Position numbers and translations under genes: made by a program. This document shows positions 1 to 9,653 of a stretch of DNA of 64,000 bases, piece after piece. The stretch is from positions 832,869-896,868 of the forward strand of contig NZ_DS022299.1 in the NCBI RefSeq assembly GCF_000153825.1, written 5' to 3'. Source of the stretch: Synechococcus sp. RS9916 (lineage in GTDB: Bacteria; Cyanobacteriota; Cyanobacteriia; PCC-6307; Cyanobiaceae). Position 1 is the first letter of the stretch. Each line of letters starts with the position of its first letter. The notes under the pieces were generated by a model. That model worked only from the letters and a program-made list of their open reading frames with translations, made no database searches and had not been told where the DNA came from.

Positions 1-76
1 GGCAGCTTTGGCAAGGTTGTGGTCACCCCACAGGTGCGGATCTCCCCATCGAGGGCCTGGGCCTGTCAGGACCGGC

Positions 77-364
77 TCAGGTCCGGCGGGATCGCGGGGC
101 TGTCGATGGTGGCCCGCCATTGGCTTTATCGCGCTTGGCGTAGGCCTCCACCACCCGTTGCACGAGGGGGTGGCGCACCACATCGGCCGAGGTGAGCTTG
201 CAGACCGCTACACCTTCCACACCCTCCAGCACCTGGGCAGCCTCCACCAATCCGCTCAGTTGACCGGCCGGTAGATCCACCTGGGTGATGTCGCCTGTCA
301 CCACCATGCGAGAGCGCTCGCCCAGGCGGGTGAGCACCATGCGCATCTGCGCTGGAGTGGTGTT
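77..364 (-). CDS. PhoH-family ATPase, C-terminal fragment (5' part missing)
   Basis: The minus strand reads about 96 residues typical of the C-terminal half of bacterial PhoH-like P-loop ATPases: [15 protein letters not shown], then [13 protein letters not shown], then [15 protein letters not shown], ending at a TGA at 77-79. In intact PhoH proteins an acidic DEAQ-type Walker B segment comes immediately before NTTPAQM. Here that segment is gone: at position 364/365 the sequence switches to the opposite-strand chlH gene. About two thirds of a normal PhoH (roughly 320 residues) is therefore absent, including Walker A. PhoH-family proteins are thought to act on RNA, often with YbeY; that role is family knowledge. 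As it stands the fragment cannot encode a working ATPase. It marks an assembly misjoin or a rearrangement breakpoint. Confidence 0.75.
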   Translation of the reverse strand, partial: NTTPAQMRMVLTRLGERSRMVVTGDITQVDLPAGQLSGLVEAAQVLEGVEGVAVCKLTSADVVRHPLVQRVVEAYAKRDKANGGPPSTAPRSRRT

Positions 365-3313
365 CACCCCAAAGCCATCGATGCACTCAAGCGGCTGAAT
401 CGCCCTTACATGGTTGCCCTGCCCCTGGTGTTCCAAACCACCCAGGAATGGGAGGACAGTGATCTGGGCTTGCACCCTGTTCAGGTGGCTCTGCAGATCG
501 CCATTCCTGAGCTGGATGGCGCCATCGAACCCATCGTGCTGTCTGGTCGCGACGATGCCACCGGCAAAGCCCACACCCTGCAGGACCGGGTGGATGCCAT
601 TGCTGAGCGTGCAATCCGCTGGTCGTCGCTGCGCATTAAACCCCGGAAAGACAAAAAGCTCGCCATAACGGTGTTCAGCTTCCCCCCCGACAAAGGCAAT
701 GTCGGTACCGCTGCCTACCTCGATGTTTTTGGCTCCATCCACCGTGTTTTGGAAGAGATGAAGGCCAAGGGGTACGACGTGCAGAACCTGCCGCGTGACC
801 CCAAAACCTTGATGGAAGCGGTGATCAACGATCCCGAAGCCATGCAGGGAGCACCCGAGCTCTCAATTGCTCACCGGATGAGTGTCGAAGAGTACGAGCG
901 CCTGACCCCTTACTCCGAGCGGCTCGAAGAGAACTGGGGCAAGCCCCCCGGCAACCTCAACAGCGACGGGCAGAATCTGCTGGTTTATGGCCGCCACTTC
1001 GGCAACGTGTTCGTCGGCGTACAGCCCACCTTTGGCTACGAAGGTGATCCCATGCGTCTGCTCTATTCCCGCAGCGCCAGCCCTCACCACGGATTCGCTG
1101 CTTACTACACCTATCTCGAGAAGATCTGGAAAGCTGACGCGGTGCTCCACTTCGGAACCCACGGCTCTCTTGAGTTCATGCCTGGTAAGCAGATGGGCAT
1201 GAGCGAAACCTGCTACCCCGATTCACTGATCGGTGCGCTTCCCAACCTCTATTACTACGCAGCCAACAACCCCTCTGAGGCCACCATCGCCAAGCGCCGC
1301 GGATATGCCTCAACCATCAGCTATCTCACGCCTCCTGCTGAAAATGCTGGCCTCTACAAGGGCCTCAAAGAGCTCGGGGAGCTTGTTGGTTCGTACCAAC
1401 AACTACGCGAGGGCGGCCGTGGCGTTCAGATCGTCAACACGATTGTTGAGACAGCCCGTCAGTGCAACCTCGATAAAGACGTCGACCTGCCTGATGACGA
1501 TTCCTCCAGCCTTGATCTGGAAGGACGTGATGCCCTGGTGGGTGCGGTTTATCGCCAACTGATGGAGATCGAAAGCCGGCTCCTCCCTTGTGGCCTGCAC
1601 ACCATTGGCAAACCTCCCACTGCCGAGGAAGCGATTGCCACGTTGGTGAATATTGCCGCGCTTGAGCGTGAAGAAGATGGTCTGCGCTCCCTCCCCGGTC
1701 TGCTGGCTGAAGCCATGGGCCGCACGATCGAAGACATCTACAAAGGCAACGACGAAGGCGTCCTCGCCGATGTCGAACTGAATCGCACGATTACCGAAAC
1801 CAGCCGTGCCGCGATCGGCTCGATGGTGCGTTCCCTCACTGGCCTGGATGGCCGGGTCAACCTTCGCGGGAATTTCGGTTGGCTGATGGATCTGCTCACC
1901 AAGTTCGGCTTCAAGCTGCCCACACCCTGGTTGCGCGCTTGTTGCAACGCTGGTTTCACCAGCATCGACTCCGTTGAGCTGGACAAACTCTTTGCCTATC
2001 TGCGGTTCTGCCTCGAGCAGGTCTGCGCCGACATGGAGATGGAAAGCCTGCTTCGGGCTTTGGATGGTGAGTATGTGCTTCCTGGCCCCGGTGGTGATCC
2101 CATCCGTAACCCTGGCGTGTTGCCCAGTGGGAAAAACATTCACGCCCTTGATCCTCAGGCCATCCCGACACGGGCAGCTGTGGCCGCCGCCAAGGGTGTG
2201 GTCGACAAATTGATTGAGCGCCAGAAGGAAGAGCAAGGCACTTGGCCTGAAACCATTGCCTGCGTTCTGTGGGGCACCGACAACATCAAGACCTACGGCG
2301 AATCACTGGCGCAGATTCTGTGGTTTATAGGAGTGCGCCCTGTGCCCGATTCCCTGGGCCGAGTCAACAAGCTCGAACTGATTCCCCTTGCGGAACTGGG
2401 TCGCCCCCGCATCGACGTGGTTGTGAACTGCTCCGGTGTGTTCCGTGATCTGTTCATCAATCAGATGGCCCTGATCGACCAAGGCGTGAAAATGGCCGCC
2501 GAAGCTGAGGAACCGCTCGAACAGAACTTCGTACGCAAGCACTCCCTTGAGCAGGCCGAGAAGGACGGCACCAGCCTTCGCGATGCTGCCTGCCGTGTGT
2601 TCTCCAACGCCAGTGGGAGCTACAGCTCGAACGTGAACCTTGCGGTAGAGAACAGCACCTGGGAAGAGGAAGGTGAGCTGCAGGAGATGTATCTCTCCCG
2701 CAAGACCTTCGCCTTCAATGCCGACAACCCCGGCGAAATGAATCAGAAGCGCGAAGTGTTCGAGTCGGCGATGAAGACCGCCGATGTCACCTTCCAGAAC
2801 CTCGACTCAGCGGAAATCTCCCTGACCGATGTGAGTCACTACTTCGATAGTGATCCCACCAACCTGATCAAAGGCCTCAGAGATGACGGCAAAGCTCCGA
2901 CGAGCTACATCGCTGACACCACCACTGCCAATGCTCAGGTTCGTTCGTTGAGTGAGACGATCCGCCTCGACTCCCGCACCAAGCTGCTCAATCCCAAGTG
3001 GTACGAGGGCATGCTGGATTCTGGATATGAAGGTGTGCGCGAGGTTGCCAAGCGACTCAACTTCACCTTGGGCTGGAGTGCCACCAGTGGCGCCGTTGAC
3101 AACTTCGTCTACGAAGAAGCCAACGAGACGTTCATCAACGACCCAGAGATGCGCAAGCGTCTCCTGGAACTTAATCCCCACAGCTTCCGCCGCATCGTTG
3201 GCACTCTGCTGGAAGTCAACGGTCGTGGGTACTGGGAAACCTCCGACGAAAACATCCAACAGCTGCAGGAGCTCTATCAAGAGGTGGAAGACAAGATCGA
3301 AGGCGTCGCCTGA
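365..3313 (+). CDS. chlH: Magnesium chelatase subunit H (ChlH), N-terminally truncated by the junction
   Basis: Large subunit of Mg-chelatase, which binds protoporphyrin IX and inserts Mg2+ with ChlI and ChlD, the first committed step to chlorophyll. The reading frame is ChlH-like from [20 protein letters not shown] at 365 to the stop: 982 residues against roughly 1330 for cyanobacterial ChlH. The CobN/Mg-chelatase core is intact, including [19 protein letters not shown] and [20 protein letters not shown] near the middle and [19 protein letters not shown] near the C-terminus. Roughly 350 N-terminal residues are missing because position 364/365 joins to a phoH fragment on the other strand. No good start exists in frame before the ATG at 410, so this copy would not make full-length ChlH. 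Because ChlH is essential for chlorophyll synthesis, a sequence-assembly artefact is more likely than a living lesion. Confidence 0.9.
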   Translation, partial: HPKAIDALKRLNRPYMVALPLVFQTTQEWEDSDLGLHPVQVALQIAIPELDGAIEPIVLSGRDDATGKAHTLQDRVDAIAERAIRWSSLRIKPRKDKKLAITVFSFPPDKGNVGTAAYLDVFGSIHRVLEEMKAKGYDVQNLPRDPKTLMEAVINDPEAMQGAPELSIAHRMSVEEYERLTPYSERLEENWGKPPGNLNSDGQNLLVYGRHFGNVFVGVQPTFGYEGDPMRLLYSRSASPHHGFAAYYTYLEKIWKADAVLHFGTHGSLEFMPGKQMGMSETCYPDSLIGALPNLYYYAANNPSEATIAKRRGYASTISYLTPPAENAGLYKGLKELGELVGSYQQLREGGRGVQIVNTIVETARQCNLDKDVDLPDDDSSSLDLEGRDALVGAVYRQLMEIESRLLPCGLHTIGKPPTAEEAIATLVNIAALEREEDGLRSLPGLLAEAMGRTIEDIYKGNDEGVLADVELNRTITETSRAAIGSMVRSLTGLDGRVNLRGNFGWLMDLLTKFGFKLPTPWLRACCNAGFTSIDSVELDKLFAYLRFCLEQVCADMEMESLLRALDGEYVLPGPGGDPIRNPGVLPSGKNIHALDPQAIPTRAAVAAAKGVVDKLIERQKEEQGTWPETIACVLWGTDNIKTYGESLAQILWFIGVRPVPDSLGRVNKLELIPLAELGRPRIDVVVNCSGVFRDLFINQMALIDQGVKMAAEAEEPLEQNFVRKHSLEQAEKDGTSLRDAACRVFSNASGSYSSNVNLAVENSTWEEEGELQEMYLSRKTFAFNADNPGEMNQKREVFESAMKTADVTFQNLDSAEISLTDVSHYFDSDPTNLIKGLRDDGKAPTSYIADTTTANAQVRSLSETIRLDSRTKLLNPKWYEGMLDSGYEGVREVAKRLNFTLGWSATSGAVDNFVYEEANETFINDPEMRKRLLELNPHSFRRIVGTLLEVNGRGYWETSDENIQQLQELYQEVEDKIEGVA

Positions 3314-3369
3314 GTTCAACCCTGGCAACGGATACGTTGACCAGGGTTCCAATGCTTGTCTCGCTTGAG

Positions 3370-3397
3370 GCCTGCTCCCCTTGGAGCAGGCTTTTTT
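3370..3397 (+). terminator. Intrinsic terminator of chlH
   Basis: A perfect 9-bp stem (GCCTGCTCC / GGAGCAGGC) with a CCTT loop is followed by six T residues, 57 bp after the chlH stop. The convergent DCC-protein gene ends inside its T tract. Confidence 0.9.
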
Positions 3398-3806
3398 ATT
3401 CGGAGCCGAGCTGGCACCGATCGCTGCAGAGGGTGTCGAGATCAGCGCGGCCAGTCCATTGCAAACGCTTGGCAGCCCAAAGGACGTAAAGACGATTCAC
3501 CAGGGGCCGCACGACAGGCCATGTGGTGGGGAGGTACAGCCAACCAAGACCGATCAGCCGATACGCCTCTCGAAACACGGCCACGTTGATCAACACAGTT
3601 CCATCTCGGCGGATGGCATGAATGCGAGCCATCGCCTGGCGATAACTGATGCCGGCCCAAGCCTCAGGCTCGTAGTCGGCGGCATCGACATCGACAAACG
3701 CGAGACGTTTGTCTTGATCTCGACGACGCAGAAAGGAGACTTCGCGAAGGCAGAGCGGGCAGCCCCCGTCGTAAAGCACGGTCAATTCCGCCTGAGAAGT
3801 GGTCAC
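3396..3806 (-). CDS. DCC-family (DUF393) thiol-disulfide oxidoreductase-like protein
   Basis: A 136-residue protein whose N-terminus has the hallmark LYDGGCPLC motif of the DCC family (DUF393), with a CxxC at residues 16-19 after a first beta strand, resembling a thioredoxin-like fold. Further family-like segments follow, including a GTVLINVAVFREAYRLIG stretch and a Trp-rich C-terminal part. Members are assumed to be thiol-disulfide oxidoreductases, but substrates are not established. The gene converges on chlH and its stop codon lies within the chlH terminator T tract. It lies 27 bp downstream of folP on the same strand and could be co-transcribed with folP and tpiA. Confidence 0.85.
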   Translation of the reverse strand: MTTSQAELTVLYDGGCPLCLREVSFLRRRDQDKRLAFVDVDAADYEPEAWAGISYRQAMARIHAIRRDGTVLINVAVFREAYRLIGLGWLYLPTTWPVVRPLVNRLYVLWAAKRLQWTGRADLDTLCSDRCQLGSE

Positions 3807-3833
3807 AGCAGACCAAAAAACGATTGAACGGTT

Positions 3834-4682
3834 CTAGCCAATGGGCCAGAGCGCCGAGGCCATCTGGGTGATCTGAACAATCGGAGCCACATCGTGCACA
3901 CGCAGCACAGCCACGCCTGCACCCACAGCCCGCGTACAAACCGCCGCTGTTCCCCACAAGCGCGCCTTCGCACGGGGTTCATCCAGCACCGCTCCGATAA
4001 ATCGCTTGCGAGAAGGGCCCAACAGCAGGGGGACTCCTGGTTGCAGCAACCGCTCCAACTCCTGCAGCAGCTGCAAATTCTGCTCGGTGGTTTTGGCGAA
4101 CCCAAGCCCTGGATCCCAGATCAGTTGATCGCGCTGGACACCAGCAAGTTCCGCACAATCACTGGCCTCTTCCAAGGCCTGCAACACCGACTTCACCACA
4201 TCCGTCCCGTAGTCCGTCAGGCCATCCATGGTCTTGCTGTTGCCACGGCTGTGCATCAACACGAAAGGGCAACCAGCTTCCGCGATCAAAGGAAGCATTG
4301 CGGGATCACGGCGACCTCCGCTCACATCGTTGATCCAATTGGCTCCAGCCTCCAAAGCGGCCTCCGCCACTGGAGCCAAAAAAGTGTCAACTGAGAGCAC
4401 TGCCTGAGGATGGGCAGCACGAATCTGTTGCAAGGCAGGGATTAAGCGACGGATCTCTTCGGCCGCCCCTACTTCCTCCGCTCCAGGGCGGGTGCTCTGA
4501 GCACCGAGATCGAGCACAGTGGCTCCTGCCTTGAGCTGCTTTGAAGCCTGGCGCAGTGCCCGCTCAGGCGTGTTGAACAACCCACCATCGCTGAAGGAAT
4601 CGGGAGTGAGATTGATCACCCCCATCACCGCCGTTGTCTTACCCCATCCTTGTGGCCAGGCACTCAACGGCGGAACAGTCAC
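3834..4682 (-). CDS. folP: Dihydropteroate synthase
   Basis: Condenses p-aminobenzoate with 6-hydroxymethyl-dihydropterin pyrophosphate in folate synthesis (the sulfonamide target). The 282-residue TIM-barrel protein shows the family motifs in order: GVINLTPDSFSDGG near residue 21, DLGAQSTRPGAEEVG, SVDTF, INDVSGG, LMHSRG, WDPGLGFAKTTEQN, GPSRKRFIG and a terminal RVHDVA. The start at 4682 gives a short lead-in before GVINLTPDS, as is usual. It lies 5 bp downstream of tpiA on the same strand, so the two are almost certainly co-transcribed. Length and motifs are complete. Confidence 0.95.
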   Translation of the reverse strand: MTVPPLSAWPQGWGKTTAVMGVINLTPDSFSDGGLFNTPERALRQASKQLKAGATVLDLGAQSTRPGAEEVGAAEEIRRLIPALQQIRAAHPQAVLSVDTFLAPVAEAALEAGANWINDVSGGRRDPAMLPLIAEAGCPFVLMHSRGNSKTMDGLTDYGTDVVKSVLQALEEASDCAELAGVQRDQLIWDPGLGFAKTTEQNLQLLQELERLLQPGVPLLLGPSRKRFIGAVLDEPRAKARLWGTAAVCTRAVGAGVAVLRVHDVAPIVQITQMASALWPIG

Positions 4683-4687
4683 AACCT

Positions 4688-5419
4688 TCAGCCGGCCTGA
4701 TAGTTGGCAATACGAGCAAAGCTCTCAGCCTCGAGAGACGCACCACCGACTAGCACACCATCGATGTCGCTCATCGACATCAGCTCATCAATGTTGCCGG
4801 GTTTGACCGACCCGCCGTACTGAATGATCAGGTCAGGCGAACCCACCCAGCTGCGGATCAGACCACAAATGCGATTCGCTTCACTGCTCTCGCAGGTTTT
4901 ACCCGTCCCGATCGCCCAGATGGGCTCATAAGCCACGATCAGCTTGGCGGGATCAAGTCCTTCCAGCCCCTGCTCAACCTGACGCCGGATCACCCGTTCT
5001 GCCTCTCCGCGGGTGCGCTGCTCATCGCTTTCGCCCACACAAACAATCGGAATCAAGCCGTTGGTCTGCGCTGAACGGGCCCGGTGATTGATTTGCTCGT
5101 CGCTCTCGCTGAAGTATTTACGGGGCTCGCTGTGACCAACAATGGCGTAGCCAACCCCATGTTCAAGCAGCATGGAGGGGGCGATTTCGGCGGTGTAGGC
5201 ACCGTGCCCCTCCCAGTGAACGTTCTGGCTTGAGAGCTCGACGCTGGAGCCTTTGGCGAGCTCAGCCATGGTGGAGATGGCTGTGAACGGTGGAGCCACC
5301 ACCAGATGACGGTCGTTTGGGGTGGCGCTGATCAGAGGCAGAAACGCGGCCATCCATTCCCTGGCCTGGGCACAGGTCATGTGCATCTTCCAGTTGCCAG
5401 CGATCACCGGTTTGCGCAC
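4688..5419 (-). CDS. tpiA: Triosephosphate isomerase
   Basis: Interconverts dihydroxyacetone phosphate and glyceraldehyde 3-phosphate in glycolysis and the Calvin cycle. The 243-residue protein has all signature elements: AGNWKMH with the active-site Asn/Lys at residues 8-13, the catalytic His in [13 protein letters not shown], the catalytic Glu in [12 protein letters not shown] (the mobile phosphate-gripping loop follows), and the phosphate-binding YGGSVKPGN. Length is normal for bacterial TpiA. It is the upstream member of a tpiA-folP pair, with a 60-bp spacer to the S4-domain gene before it. Confidence 0.96.
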   Translation of the reverse strand: MRKPVIAGNWKMHMTCAQAREWMAAFLPLISATPNDRHLVVAPPFTAISTMAELAKGSSVELSSQNVHWEGHGAYTAEIAPSMLLEHGVGYAIVGHSEPRKYFSESDEQINHRARSAQTNGLIPIVCVGESDEQRTRGEAERVIRRQVEQGLEGLDPAKLIVAYEPIWAIGTGKTCESSEANRICGLIRSWVGSPDLIIQYGGSVKPGNIDELMSMSDIDGVLVGGASLEAESFARIANYQAG

Positions 5420-5479
5420 GCTTGAGACCTCGCACAGTCAGCAGCAGCCAACTTACGTTCTGGCGCGTGTGGTTTGGCG

Positions 5480-5671
5480 TTAAAGCTCTGTGACCTCGGC
5501 CTGATCGCTGCCCAACGTCACACGATCGGCCAGTTGCAACTGGCGGCCACGGCGGGTTTCCACTGAACCGTTGACCTCCACTTCACCTGCTTGGATCCGC
5601 ATCTTGGCTTCACCTCCAGTGGCCACCCAGCCTTGCCACTTCAGGAATTGATCAAGCCGCATGGGCGACAA
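5480..5671 (-). CDS. Small S4-domain RNA-binding protein (YbcJ/RqcP-like)
   Basis: A 63-residue protein consisting almost entirely of an S4 fold: MRLDQFLKWQGWVATGGEAK, then RIQAGEVEVNGSVETRRGRQ and an acidic-hydrophobic tail. The pattern (substrate helix, then GxVxVNGxxETRRGRQL) is typical of one-domain S4 proteins that bind structured RNA, often rRNA or tRNA on the ribosome. It is divergent from the ABC exporter gene, with the starts about 30 bp apart, so the two promoters must overlap. Exact role unknown. Confidence 0.85.
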   Translation of the reverse strand: MSPMRLDQFLKWQGWVATGGEAKMRIQAGEVEVNGSVETRRGRQLQLADRVTLGSDQAEVTEL

Positions 5672-5703
5672 AGCGTGAGAAAGACCATTGATAGTGTGAC
5701 GCC

Positions 5704-7455
5704 ATGCTGAAACAGTCCGAAGCAGGCTTCCGCAGACTGCTGCCGCTGCTGCGTCCCCATCTGCGCCAGTTGAGCCTGGGGCTTGTCTGCATGCTGGTTT
5801 ATGTGGGCAGCTTCCTACTGCTGCTCAATCTTGCGGGTGATCTGTTTCCCGCCCTGGGATCGAAAGACCTCAGCCGCGTCCTTGCCCTGATCGGCCAAGG
5901 CGTCTTGATTTTTGCTGTGCAGAAACTGGCCCAATTTGGGCAGGATTCCCTCCTGGCTGGACCAGCGCTGCAAGTGAGCAAAACGCTGCGAAGCGATTTG
6001 TTCAGCCGTCTCCAAACCGTGGAACTGGGAGCCCTGGAAAAACTGTCGGCCGGTGACCTCACCTACCGACTGACGGAAGACGCGGATCGTGTCAGCGAAG
6101 TTCTCTACAAGTCCGTTCATGACACCCTTCCCAGTGTTCTTCAGCTGATCGCCGTCCTCGGCTACATGCTTTGGCTCGATTGGAAGCTGACAGCGTCGAT
6201 CTTGCTGTTGGCACCGCTGATCATCTGGCTGATCAGCCTGTTCGGAGCCAAGGTGATGGCCGCCACCGAACGCAGCCAGACAAAGGTGAGCGAATTGGCA
6301 GGCCTACTTGGAGAAGCAATCGAAGGATTGCCTCTGGTGCGTGCCTTTGCCGCTGAACCCTGGCTGCAAGGTCGATTTGAAGACGAAATCGATCAACACC
6401 GCAAGGCGCGCCACCGCACTTACAGCCTCGTCGCCCTGCAGCATCCCGTGGTCGGGATGATTGAGGTGGTCGGCCTTTTTTCAGTGCTTGGACTTGCCGC
6501 ATGGCGGATCCAAAGCAATGACCTCAGCATCGCTGGCCTCAGCAGCTACCTCACAGGCCTGGTGGTGCTGATCGACCCCATTGCCCACGTCACCAACAAT
6601 TTCAACGAGTTTCAACAGGGACAAGCGTCCCTGCGCAGATTGCGGCAGATCGAGAGGGAGCCCCAAGAAGCCTCTGATCCATCGCCATCGATCCCCATTG
6701 GCCGTCCCCAAGGACACCTTCAGCTGCAACAAGTCAATTTCGCCTACGACAACGGCAAGCCTGTTCTCCACAACATCGATCTCTCCATCGCTGCAGGACA
6801 AGTGGTGGCTCTGGTGGGTCCATCCGGTGCAGGCAAAAGCACCTTGTTCTCCTTGCTACTGCGCTTCAACACCGCCCAATCCGGCGAAATTCTTCTCGAT
6901 GGAAACAATCTGTCTCAGGTGAAGGCCAGGGAACTACGCCAACAAATGGCGCTCGTTCCCCAACGCACCACTGTTTTTTCAGGCAGCATCGCCGAGGCCA
7001 TCCGCTTTGGACGACCCGCCAGTCAAAGCCAGCTGATGGAGGCCGCCCGTCTGGCCAATGCCCATGACTTCATCATGGGGCTGCCAAAGGGGTATGACAC
7101 CCAGCTGGAGGAACGCGGCACCAACGTGTCCGGCGGTCAGCTCCAACGCATCGCCATCGCCCGCGCTGTGTTGGGAAATCCTGCGGTGCTTCTTCTCGAT
7201 GAAGCGACCAGCGCCCTCGATGCTGAGGCCGAGGCTGCAGTCCAGGTCGGCCTAAGACAAGCCATGCAAGGACGCACGGTATTGGTGATTGCCCATCGTC
7301 TTGCGACTGTGCAGGAAGCCGATCTGATTGTGGTGCTCGATAAGGGCAGGATCAGCGAACAGGGCAGCCACGATCAACTGATGACCAGCAATGGGCGCTA
7401 CCGCGAACTGTGTGAGCGACAACTGATCCGCATGAATGCTCCAACGAACGTCTAA
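5704..7455 (+). CDS. ABC transporter, fused permease/ATPase (MsbA-like exporter)
   Basis: A 583-residue half-transporter. The N-terminal ~320 residues form a type I exporter membrane domain with about six hydrophobic segments. The C-terminal nucleotide-binding domain has Walker A (GPSGAGKST, near residue 372), the signature NVSGGQLQRIAIARA (near 475), Walker B VLLLDEATSALD (near 496) and the switch His in IAHRLATV. Such proteins dimerise in the plasma membrane and export lipids, peptides or drugs; the substrate cannot be told from sequence. It heads a three-gene operon: its TAA overlaps the next ATG by one base. No peptidase C39 domain is present, so it is not obviously a bacteriocin exporter. 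Confidence 0.9.
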   Translation: MLKQSEAGFRRLLPLLRPHLRQLSLGLVCMLVYVGSFLLLLNLAGDLFPALGSKDLSRVLALIGQGVLIFAVQKLAQFGQDSLLAGPALQVSKTLRSDLFSRLQTVELGALEKLSAGDLTYRLTEDADRVSEVLYKSVHDTLPSVLQLIAVLGYMLWLDWKLTASILLLAPLIIWLISLFGAKVMAATERSQTKVSELAGLLGEAIEGLPLVRAFAAEPWLQGRFEDEIDQHRKARHRTYSLVALQHPVVGMIEVVGLFSVLGLAAWRIQSNDLSIAGLSSYLTGLVVLIDPIAHVTNNFNEFQQGQASLRRLRQIEREPQEASDPSPSIPIGRPQGHLQLQQVNFAYDNGKPVLHNIDLSIAAGQVVALVGPSGAGKSTLFSLLLRFNTAQSGEILLDGNNLSQVKARELRQQMALVPQRTTVFSGSIAEAIRFGRPASQSQLMEAARLANAHDFIMGLPKGYDTQLEERGTNVSGGQLQRIAIARAVLGNPAVLLLDEATSALDAEAEAAVQVGLRQAMQGRTVLVIAHRLATVQEADLIVVLDKGRISEQGSHDQLMTSNGRYRELCERQLIRMNAPTNV

Positions 7456-7883
7456 TGGAGACTCCAAACGAGCTCAACCCCGTTGCGGCGAAAACGCCAT
7501 CAACCACGCCTCAACAGCGCTGGGAATACAGGGTGGTGCACATCAACATCAACAACGATTCGCCACCTCAACCATCGACACCGGAGGCAGCCAGCAAAAA
7601 GCTGCAAGGGTCTCTCAGTCCGGAATTCATTAAGCGTGAATTTCCGCAGATGTATCAGAAACAATCAGCGCAGCAGAAGCACCCTGCCGCACAACTGCAG
7701 CATTTTCTCAATCTGCTGGGCAACGAAGGTTGGGAACTGGTGGAGACCAGTCAGGTGGGCGGGTTGTTGATGTTCTTCTTCAAACGACTACTGGTTGTTC
7801 AACCCGACTCCTCAACCGACCAGCCCAACGCTGACGATGGAGATAACGCCGGTAAGATCTCCCAGTCAGACAAGGAATCATGA
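7455..7883 (+). CDS. Conserved hypothetical protein, translationally coupled to ABC exporter
   Basis: A 142-residue protein that I do not recognise with certainty. It has a strand-like core (RWEYRVVHININ near residue 22) and a later LNLLGNEGWELVETSQVGG stretch followed by a hydrophobic LLMFFFKRLLVV segment. The combination WEYRVV ... GNEGWELV resembles DUF4177-like small proteins. The tail after residue 120 is polar and probably disordered. Its ATG shares one base with the ABC-transporter stop (TAATG) and its own stop overlaps the next ATG (ATGA), so the three genes are translated in tandem. No signal peptide is visible. Confidence 0.75.
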   Translation: METPNELNPVAAKTPSTTPQQRWEYRVVHININNDSPPQPSTPEAASKKLQGSLSPEFIKREFPQMYQKQSAQQKHPAAQLQHFLNLLGNEGWELVETSQVGGLLMFFFKRLLVVQPDSSTDQPNADDGDNAGKISQSDKES

Positions 7884-8119
7884 CCAGCTCCGTGCCTTCC
7901 CAGGAACAGAACCCTGTGCTCACCTTTGAGGGCAAGCGCTATGACCTCAATGCATTGCCTGAGGAGCTCAAGGAGTTAGTGCGGGGCATGCAAGTGGCTG
8001 ATGCCCAGCTGCGCATGCACGAAGACACCCTCAAGGTGCTGGCTGTTGGTCGTCAGTCGATGGCGATGCAGCTGAACGAACGGCTTAAGGATGTCACACC
8101 TCTGGGTGATGCCGCCTGA
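7880..8119 (+). CDS. Small conserved protein (DUF6447-like)
   Basis: A 79-residue acidic protein with the core LTFEGKRYDLNALPEELKEL followed by VRGMQVADAQLRMHEDTLKVL. This matches the pattern of a small cyanobacterial family (I think DUF6447). The second half is a predicted amphipathic helix and probably oligomerises. It is the last gene of the ABC exporter operon, overlaps the preceding stop by 4 bp, and is followed by a strong terminator. Function unknown. Confidence 0.8.
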   Translation: MTSSVPSQEQNPVLTFEGKRYDLNALPEELKELVRGMQVADAQLRMHEDTLKVLAVGRQSMAMQLNERLKDVTPLGDAA

Positions 8120-8140
8120 GATCTAACCCCCTGAGCAAGC

Positions 8141-8170
8141 AAAAGCCCCCTGCAATGCAGGGGGCTTTTT
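8141..8170 (+). terminator. Intrinsic terminator after the ABC exporter operon
   Basis: A 9-bp perfect stem GCCCCCTGC / GCAGGGGGC with loop AAT is flanked by AAAA before and TTTTT after, 26 bp past the stop. The symmetric A and T runs could stop transcription from both directions. Confidence 0.9.
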
Positions 8171-8252
8171 GATGGGGCAGTGCTCTGAACGTTGGTCACT
8201 TGTGATCAAGTTGAACAAAATTGAGGCGAATTACATGCGTTATCGGGCCATC

Positions 8253-9608
8253 TCAAGGTTCCTGCACGCTCTGACGCGCTGCTGAGAAATCGTAGGAACG
8301 GGTCAACTGGAAGACCACGGGAGAGAGCATCAGCACGCCAATCAAGTTAGGGAGCACCATTAGGGCATTGAGAATCTCTGCAATAGTCCAAACGATTCCG
8401 CCTGAGGCAACAGCACCGAACACCACCACAGCAACCCAAACAAGCCGGAAGGGTCGAATCGCTTTCACGCCGGCGAGGTACTCAAGGCAACGTTCGCTGT
8501 AGTAGCCCCATCCAAGAATGGTCGTCAGCGTGAAGAAAACGGTACCGAACACAACCACCCAGTTGAAACCAGGGATCCCAGCTCCAAAAGCATCAACAGT
8601 CAAAGAAACTGTTTTTGCACCAGCCACATACTCCGGCTGAGAATACAAGCCACTGATGAGAATCACCAGGGCGGTCATCGAACATATGATGATCGTATCG
8701 ATGAAGGTACCAATCATGGCAACAGAACCCTGCAGCACAGGGTCACCCGGCTTAGCCGCAGCTTGAGCAATGGGTGCAGTGCCCAAACCTGATTCATTCG
8801 AAAACACACCCCGGGCTATACCGCGCTGAATAACCGCTCCGAGAGTGCCGCCAGCAGCAGCCTGACCGGTGAACGCATTGGAAAAAATCAACCCAAATGC
8901 GCCTGGAACCTGATCGATATGAGCGATCAAGATCACCAACGCCCCAATCACATAGACCAGAGCCATCACAGGCACCACCACCTGGGTGACGCGGCCGATC
9001 CTCTCAATACCACCGATCAACACCGCAAACGTGATCACTGCAACGACCACGCCTGTGACGAGGGGAGGAACACCAAAGGAGCTCTGAAGCGCTTCGGCCA
9101 TGGCATTCGCTTGCACACCATTACCGATACCGAAGCCGGCTAACGCTCCAAAAAACGCAAAAACGCCACCCAACCATGCCCAGTTGGAGCCAAGACCATT
9201 GCGAATGAAATACATGGGGCCGCCAACGTGCTCACCCAGCTCATCCACTTCGCGGTAATGAACGGCTAACAACGACTCCGCGTATTTGGTCGCCATGCCC
9301 ACGAGGGCAATCAACCACATCCAAAAAATCGATCCAGGACCACCGACGGCAATTGCCCCGGCCACACCGGCAACATTGCCGGTGCCGATGGTGGCCGCCA
9401 AGGCAGTCGTGAGGCTCTTGAAAGCACTCACATCACCTTCACCCCGACTGTCGCGGATCGAGGCGAACGCTTGACGAAAACCAAAACCAATTCTGAGTAG
9501 GGGCTGAAACTTCAGCCCCACCATCAGATAAACACCCGTTAATCCAATCAGCCAAAGAGTGGGTTGTCCCCACAGGAAGTCATTGACATCAGTGAGCAGT
9601 TTGTCCAA
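8253..9608 (-). CDS. Alanine/glycine:cation (Na+) symporter, AGCS family
   Basis: A 451-residue polytopic membrane protein with about 10-11 hydrophobic segments. Family markers include ALAATIGTGNVAGVAGAIAV near residue 70 (substrate/cation loop), the segment GGPMYFIRNGLG, and GVFSNESGLGTAPIAQAAA, the most conserved stretch of AGCS transporters. Family members couple Na+ (or H+) entry to uptake of alanine or glycine; exact substrate is inferred. Marine location fits Na+ coupling. It is transcribed alone, with a DUF3386 gene upstream on the same strand (45-bp gap). Confidence 0.93.
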   Translation of the reverse strand: MDKLLTDVNDFLWGQPTLWLIGLTGVYLMVGLKFQPLLRIGFGFRQAFASIRDSRGEGDVSAFKSLTTALAATIGTGNVAGVAGAIAVGGPGSIFWMWLIALVGMATKYAESLLAVHYREVDELGEHVGGPMYFIRNGLGSNWAWLGGVFAFFGALAGFGIGNGVQANAMAEALQSSFGVPPLVTGVVVAVITFAVLIGGIERIGRVTQVVVPVMALVYVIGALVILIAHIDQVPGAFGLIFSNAFTGQAAAGGTLGAVIQRGIARGVFSNESGLGTAPIAQAAAKPGDPVLQGSVAMIGTFIDTIIICSMTALVILISGLYSQPEYVAGAKTVSLTVDAFGAGIPGFNWVVVFGTVFFTLTTILGWGYYSERCLEYLAGVKAIRPFRLVWVAVVVFGAVASGGIVWTIAEILNALMVLPNLIGVLMLSPVVFQLTRSYDFSAARQSVQEP

Positions 9609-9653
9609 CGGAGTTCCAACACTTCGGAAAGTATGCCGAAAGCGCTCAGGGGA

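Noticed and set aside
77-742. A continuous minus-strand ORF of 221 residues joining PhoH and ChlH-antisense sequence
   Set aside because: Only the part up to 364 looks like PhoH; the rest is antisense to chlH. The continuity is chance at the junction.
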